Shown here in pieces: positions 59,201 through 64,000 of a stretch of DNA of 64,000 bases. The position numbers were made by a program, and so were the translations under genes. The notes under the pieces were generated by a model that saw nothing but the letters and a program-made list of their open reading frames with translations, made no database searches and was not told the origin of the DNA. Source of the stretch: Glandiceps talaboti (Eukaryota; Hemichordata; Enteropneusta; Spengelidae); contig NC_135566.1 in assembly GCF_964340395.1 (NCBI RefSeq), positions 18,412,501 to 18,476,500 on the forward strand. The letters run 5' to 3'. Numbering within the stretch: position 1 is the first letter of the stretch; each line of letters starts with the position of its first letter.

Positions 59201-61366
59201 AAAATATCAATATCAAGGTTAATGTCGAATATAAACATGCAAACAAAAATATAATATTTGACGAGACAGGGGCAGATTTCCATTGTCTGTATTATTTGTA
59301 AACTCTAAAAGAAATTGACTATACAATACCACAAATACAAAAGTGTCTGTATTATGCAAGAAATAGCACGATTTCATATTCAAGGTCGGGGACAACTCGA
59401 ATGGCATTTTTTTATGTACTACAGTTTTTGCGTTAGGTATTAAATATTGACTTTTAACTACAAATATGGCTTCCATTTGGTCAAATAAGTGTGTGAAAGT
59501 GACGCGCTCATATTGCTCAATTGTGACATTTGTGCCAGGTTTAAAAGACGACGGCCACTGCACATCAGAGATGTGGCGGTGTATAGACGTGTGCGGACAG
59601 ACGGACGGAGACCATTGGCATTTAACATCGTCCGAACGGGGGCTAAAACACTTCTTTGAAAATGTAGTGTGTTTAGGGGCTTGAAACAACGTTTTTAATT
59701 GAAAGACACACAGTAAGAGAGAACCACATCAAACAGTTTTGTGATTAGCATAGATAATATGGCCTGCTGTACAAAGTATATATCATTGCAATCCTTGATG
59801 TCTTTTTTAACATCTTCATCGGTCAAAAAATGTCAAATTCCAAGACTTTATAATATTATGCAGTCAACCAAGAACTACTTTTTTTAAAGTTAACAAAAAC
59901 AAACTCATAACATTGATTTAACCTGTTGAACACCACACACACACGTAATTGTTTATCGTGGTTTGGGAGTCATCATACTGGGTTTTTTTTAAACAAAAAG
60001 CAATAATTTTCTAAACCCAGTATGCCACACGTTATCTGAGTTGTACAAATTCAAATAAAAAATATGGAATTTGTACCCCTTTCGTTCTACTTTCATAATT
60101 GTTTTCTTTGACTATCTATCAGTGCTGAGGCATGTCAATGTTGATGTTCCAAGACAACGTACTCTCTTGTAAGAGTGTGTCATTGCCCACAAAATATTGC
60201 ATTCAATCGCAAATTTACGCAGTTTAAATGTGCTTGCTGGTAGATCCGCCGAATGAAAATCCAGCAAATGACTTGAAGTATTAAAAGTGGGAAGAAAATG
60301 ATAATTCTAATCAGAGTCCATCTAAATACCACACAATGGCTTATCCCGAAATAGCACAGGTTACGCGAGATTTCATACATCTCCTCACCTGAAGCTTCTT
60401 TGCAGTCATCTACACAGCTTTCACACTCAGAACTGTCACCGGTGCACTTGCCAAACGCATCGAGACATGCTCGATGTCTTGACCTTTCACCCCCACATTC
60501 TGCACTGCATTCAGACCATTCTCCCCAAAAGGACCACGTGCTCTCCTGACCCCACGAGCTCTCTTCGTCTAGAGTGAAAATGATATAATTGTATATTGGT
60601 GTGAAAACAGATATGCTTACGGTTGGAATAGCTGCATTTTTTTTCAGTATTATGGTTATCAATCCGACCAAAATGATTCGAGCGGCACAGTCAAAAACGA
60701 AAAGCCCCTTTCGATAGTCAGGTACTGGACTAAATTACGGGGGGAGCAAGTGTGTTCACAGTCCAGGGTGTAAAAAAATTACCATCTTTGAAGACCTTCC
60801 ACAAACATTATTGACCCACCCCCTACTCATCCTCTATAATTAGAATATCTGTTATCAAAACTGCCATTGTACAAAATACACTTGTGAGCTGTTTGACATG
60901 ATTCAACATTTTTCCAGTCGAAATAAAGCAAGTGGACTTCAATATGAAATATAAGCAAATCCAAAAATACAAAGTGTATCGACTATGTCCCTTGAAACGA
61001 TTTGACACCTGCATTTCTATAATATCTTGCTTGATTCATGCCCACATTTTGCACACTTTAATGAGTCAGACAAATGGAATTTTATAATGACCAATAAGCC
61101 TAGAGCAACTAGTAAATTTAGTCAACAAGTATACACCTGTCCAGAAAGTGTAATCATTTGTATATTTCATCGTAGTAACTGTTGCTTTCTTTACTTGTCA
61201 TGATTGTACTCTTTCCATTTCTGCATTTCTTTAGATTAGTTATTTAATTTCATAGTGACAAATAAGCCTGATGGGCTGGGTGATGTATAACTTTCTGTTC
61301 TTTTCATCGTCAATTTGTAACGGTATATTCACATGTCACTTTAATTAACAACTCTTACTACTACTA

Positions 61367-61402
<36 letters not shown>

Positions 61403-61412
61403 GCTGCTACTG

Positions 61413-61445
<33 letters not shown>

Positions 61446-61691
61446 TCATCACTACTACTACTACTACTATACTACTACTACCCCCACCAACACCACCACG
61501 ATCACTACTACTACTACCACCACCACCACCACAATCACTACTACTACTACCACCACCACTAACACCACCACCACGATCACTACTACTACCACCACCACAA
61601 TCACTACTACTACTACTACCACCACCAACAACAACACCTCCACCACGATCATCACTACTACTAATACTACTACCACCACCACCACCACAAT

Positions 61692-61768
<77 letters not shown>

Positions 61769-63946
61769 ATACTAATACTACTACTACTACTACTACTATG
61801 GCACTAATAGACTCGCATCAATGTCCTGACGTAGGCAATGATAATCAAAATGTTTTCGAACAGAAGACAGTGTCGTTGTTTTAATGAATGATTTCAAATG
61901 TTCACTATATGGCCAAGGTGAGAATAGTGATCTGATACTAACCACATAATTGTTCATCGGAGATGTCACCACAGTCGTTGTCGCCGTCACAACGCCAAAT
62001 CTGAGGAACACAGAATCGTGCATGCAGACACATAAATGCACCTTCCCAGCATCGGTCGATGGCTGAAATACAATAGGAAAATTGAATATAGATGAGTATA
62101 AAGGCCCATGTCAGCCTAACCATACCTACTTGACCACTTCAGTCCCCGATCGATATGTTCTCGGACTAAGTGTTAATATGCCTAACGCTGGGATAAATCT
62201 GATATATGTAGAAGATATTACTACGCCATGATAGGCAACAGAACATATCAGATTAGTCAATATTCGGTCTGGATTAAACATTGTACATATCGGATTATAT
62301 TGGACCAGTTAATATTGTACGGCATTACATCATTGCACTAATTACACCCATTTACTTCATATCACAACGCAGTCCACCACATCACATCACATCACATCGT
62401 GTTTCATAACACCACATCACACTACACCAAATTAGACCATTGAGGAGGGATAACGATATCGCAAATAAGAACAGAAACTAACCTCGTCCACATGCCACAA
62501 GGGTTTCTTCAGATACATCGTCACAGTCAGCAACACTATCACAGACCCAGTCCCAGGAAAGACATTTATTGGCAGGTTCACCACATTGAAAACAATTGAA
62601 ATCTGTTCAATATGTAAAATATGGTTGATGTAGGAAGTAAATTTAGGTGTTTTGAAGAGATTTCGCGAGATTTGCAAAGCTCACATAACACTTGAATGAC
62701 AACCGAACATTCCTTCCCGCCAAATCCTTGAGTAAATTTGTTGCTGTTCTGCAAAATGTTTTACTTGATTCTTACTTTCCGACAAGAATCGCATGAATAA
62801 TCCGTAATAAGAATGTTTGAAAATGCGGTATATAAATTTCATATCGTAATCGTAAATCGTAAATCGAAACGCAATATTTCGTAATTTGAATATTTTCGCC
62901 TTTTGAAAAGTTTTCACAAATTTAAATTCCGAGATTACACTGAATGGTTGGAAAACAATGGAAAAGTGAAAATTGCATTTCCAATCAGGTGAAACCTTCG
63001 AAGGCTTCGCCCCCCCCCCCCCCCCCCCCGGTCATTAAAATGACAGTGACCAATGCCGATGGTCAATATTGGTCAGCAGGTGTGAGTCAGTCATTGACCA
63101 ATCAGTTGCCACGTTCCGACATGACCGTACCGGGCATACTCACGATCTCTACAAGTGTCCAATGTTTCATCAGTCTTATCCGTACAGTCATGCAATTGGC
63201 CGTCACACACATGTTCGTTTGCCACGCAGGTCTGATTATTATCACAGAGAAAACCATCACATTTTATACCTGTAAAATGACAAACACATGAAATGATGCA
63301 AAGTTAGAATTGTTACAGAAGACTTGCCTGTACAACATATGCATATATTAGCTATGATGCAAGGCGAGTTTCAGTATTACCCTATTATCATCGTGTTGGT
63401 TCTTGATCAGAGTGTCTGCTACCGCTAGCGAGGGGAGCAGAACAGCCCGAGGGGGTCAAGCAGCAAGACTAATTGTCTGCCTCCGTGTCTGCCTGTCTGT
63501 CTGTTTGCGTCTGTCGCTCGCTCGATCCTTTTCTCCCTCTCTCTCACCGCTGTCGCTCTATCTCCCTCCCACTGTCTTCTCTCTTCCCCACCCCCTCCCT
63601 TTCGCGATTATCTCAATATAATGCGCACAGCTTAGTGTTTCCTTTCATTTTGAAAAGAGGAAATAAAGCAAAAGGACAATGATATTGAAATGCCATCATT
63701 CCACATCTCATAATGGTGTCACAAGTGAAGTACACGTACGACTGTTTCTGAAATTAGTATTAAACATTTTAAACTTCTGTTTATTTTCATAACCAAAGCA
63801 ACAATGTGAAGAAATGAAATGGAGAGCAAAACAATCAAACTTACCACAAGTAGCGATGCTTTCATCTTCGCCGTCAATACAATCACCTATATTATCACAA
63901 ACCCATTCTTGTGGTATATATGTATAACCCTCGTCACATTCAAAAC
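56245..63946 (-). CDS. Mosaic serine protease: 4 LDLa - TSP1 - trypsin (5' end outside window)
   Basis: Exons on the minus strand: 63845-63946, 63144-63269, 62483-62602, 61943-62062, 60389-60568, 58845-59040, 58276-58538, 57547-57695, 56245-56424. They join without frame breaks to 478 codons including the TAG. Order: four LDL-receptor class A modules, one thrombospondin type 1 module, then an S1 peptidase domain starting [15 protein letters not shown]. His (SAAHC), Asp (MDNDIAVL) and Ser (GDSGG) are all present; DACQGDSGG places Asp in the S1 pocket, so cleavage after Lys/Arg is expected. The protein should be secreted or membrane-anchored and activated by cutting at Arg-Ile. The N-terminus, with signal peptide or anchor, lies beyond 64,000. 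Cys before the activation site ([17 protein letters not shown]) could tether the light chain by a disulfide. Confidence 0.95.
56530..57475. repeat. Direct duplication of about 465 bp in the last protease intron
   Basis: 56,530-56,990 and 56,991-57,475 share long stretches, for example AACCTAGGAACATGCCTTGA, GCACATGTATAATACCAGGA, GATGGTCGATTATAACATAT and CTCTAAGTATAACTTCAATG, in the same order. The copies differ by point changes and small indels. Confidence 0.88.
57696..58275. other. Protease intron between the Asp exon and the pre-Ser exon
   Basis: AT-rich with no repeat recognised. Confidence 0.4.
59041..60388. other. Protease intron before the catalytic domain
   Basis: Contains a short hairpin (CATACTGGGTTT at about 59,970 and AAACCCAGTATG at about 60,013). 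59,466-59,690 is less AT-rich, but both strands give only short frames. No exon seen. Confidence 0.45.
60389..60568 (-). other. Exon encoding a thrombospondin type 1 module
   Basis: 60 codons, phase 1-1. The motif [20 protein letters not shown] is the classic W-x-x-W-x-x-W-S-x-C-S-x-x-C-G start, followed by [10 protein letters not shown] and further cysteines. It lies between the LDLa array and the protease domain. Confidence 0.93.
61356..61798. repeat. (ACT/ACC)n trinucleotide tract in a protease intron
   Basis: About 440 bp of ACT and ACC triplets with ATC and AAC variants, between the TSP1 exon and the last LDLa exon. The long Val/Ile reading frame on the minus strand is a product of the repeat. 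Confidence 0.95.
61943..63946 (-). other. Exons encoding four LDLa modules
   Basis: Each exon (102, 126, 120, 120 bp) encodes one cysteine-rich module and has phase 1 at both borders, so modules can be gained or lost without changing frame. The last one is canonical ([21 protein letters not shown]). The first (exon 63845-63946) is short, with four cysteines in view. The third (62483-62602) has [16 protein letters not shown]. Calcium-binding acidic residues are kept in the last module. Confidence 0.9.
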
Positions 63947-64000
63947 CTGGAAATACACAATTATTGTGAAATATAAAATACACACATTGCAAATGTATCG

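Noticed and set aside
59219-59689. 156-codon minus-strand frame between protease exons
   Set aside because: The flanking exons join in phase without it (EASG then HRCGTR). No domain is recognisable. It may be a repeat fragment.
61467-61694. Reading frame of Val and Ile that looks like a membrane protein
   Set aside because: It is the (ACT/ACC)n intronic tract read on the minus strand.

Overview
This is a window of animal nuclear DNA. It has split genes with short exons and GT-AG introns, AT-rich non-coding sequence, many long tetranucleotide microsatellites, and both LINE-type and inverted-repeat transposable elements. The style (many LDLa/TSP1/trypsin modules, a mitochondrial-clan P450, strong repeat polymorphism between copies) suggests a marine invertebrate, but the species cannot be told from sequence alone. 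All exon models below were built by hand from splice sites, reading phase and protein-family motifs.

Left two thirds (1-42.8 kb): a short-chain dehydrogenase/reductase gene resembling DHRS11 has been duplicated into a messy cluster. The intact gene has seven exons encoding 254 residues. Copy A (minus strand, exons at 739-19,330) is complete if its exon 1 is joined across a 14-kb intron 1 full of repeats. Copy B (minus, 24,571-28,948) has exons 2-7 but no exon 1 in a usable position. Copy C (minus, 34,249-42,111) is complete and compact. A fourth, orphan exon 1 lies on the plus strand at 21,755-21,886, inside an inverted block facing the exon 1 of copy A. The duplicated units are about 1-12.74 kb, 23.86-33.43 kb and 33.64-42.77 kb.

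Comparing the units exposes insertions. Copy A carries a 3.24-kb terminal-inverted-repeat element (8,146-11,387) that is cleanly absent from copy B. Copy C carries a different 2.5-kb element (34,999-37,499) with a nested hairpin MITE. The region between copies A and B holds a foldback palindrome (about 13.48-14.01 kb) and a decayed CR1/L2-like LINE (14.59-17.62 kb). An old LINE 3' end lies in intron 6 of all three copies.

Right third (42.8-64 kb): a complete nine-exon mitochondrial-clan cytochrome P450 gene (plus, 46,323-54,887, 527 residues) faces the 3' end of a mosaic serine protease gene (minus, 56,245-63,946, running off the window). The protease has four LDL-receptor class A modules, one thrombospondin type 1 module and a trypsin domain with an intact catalytic triad. 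The SDR and P450 genes are both oxidoreductases, but nothing in the sequence shows that they act together.

No RNA gene, CRISPR array or bacterial-type operon was found. The most unusual content is the structure of the SDR cluster and the unclassified inverted-repeat elements, not a new protein family.
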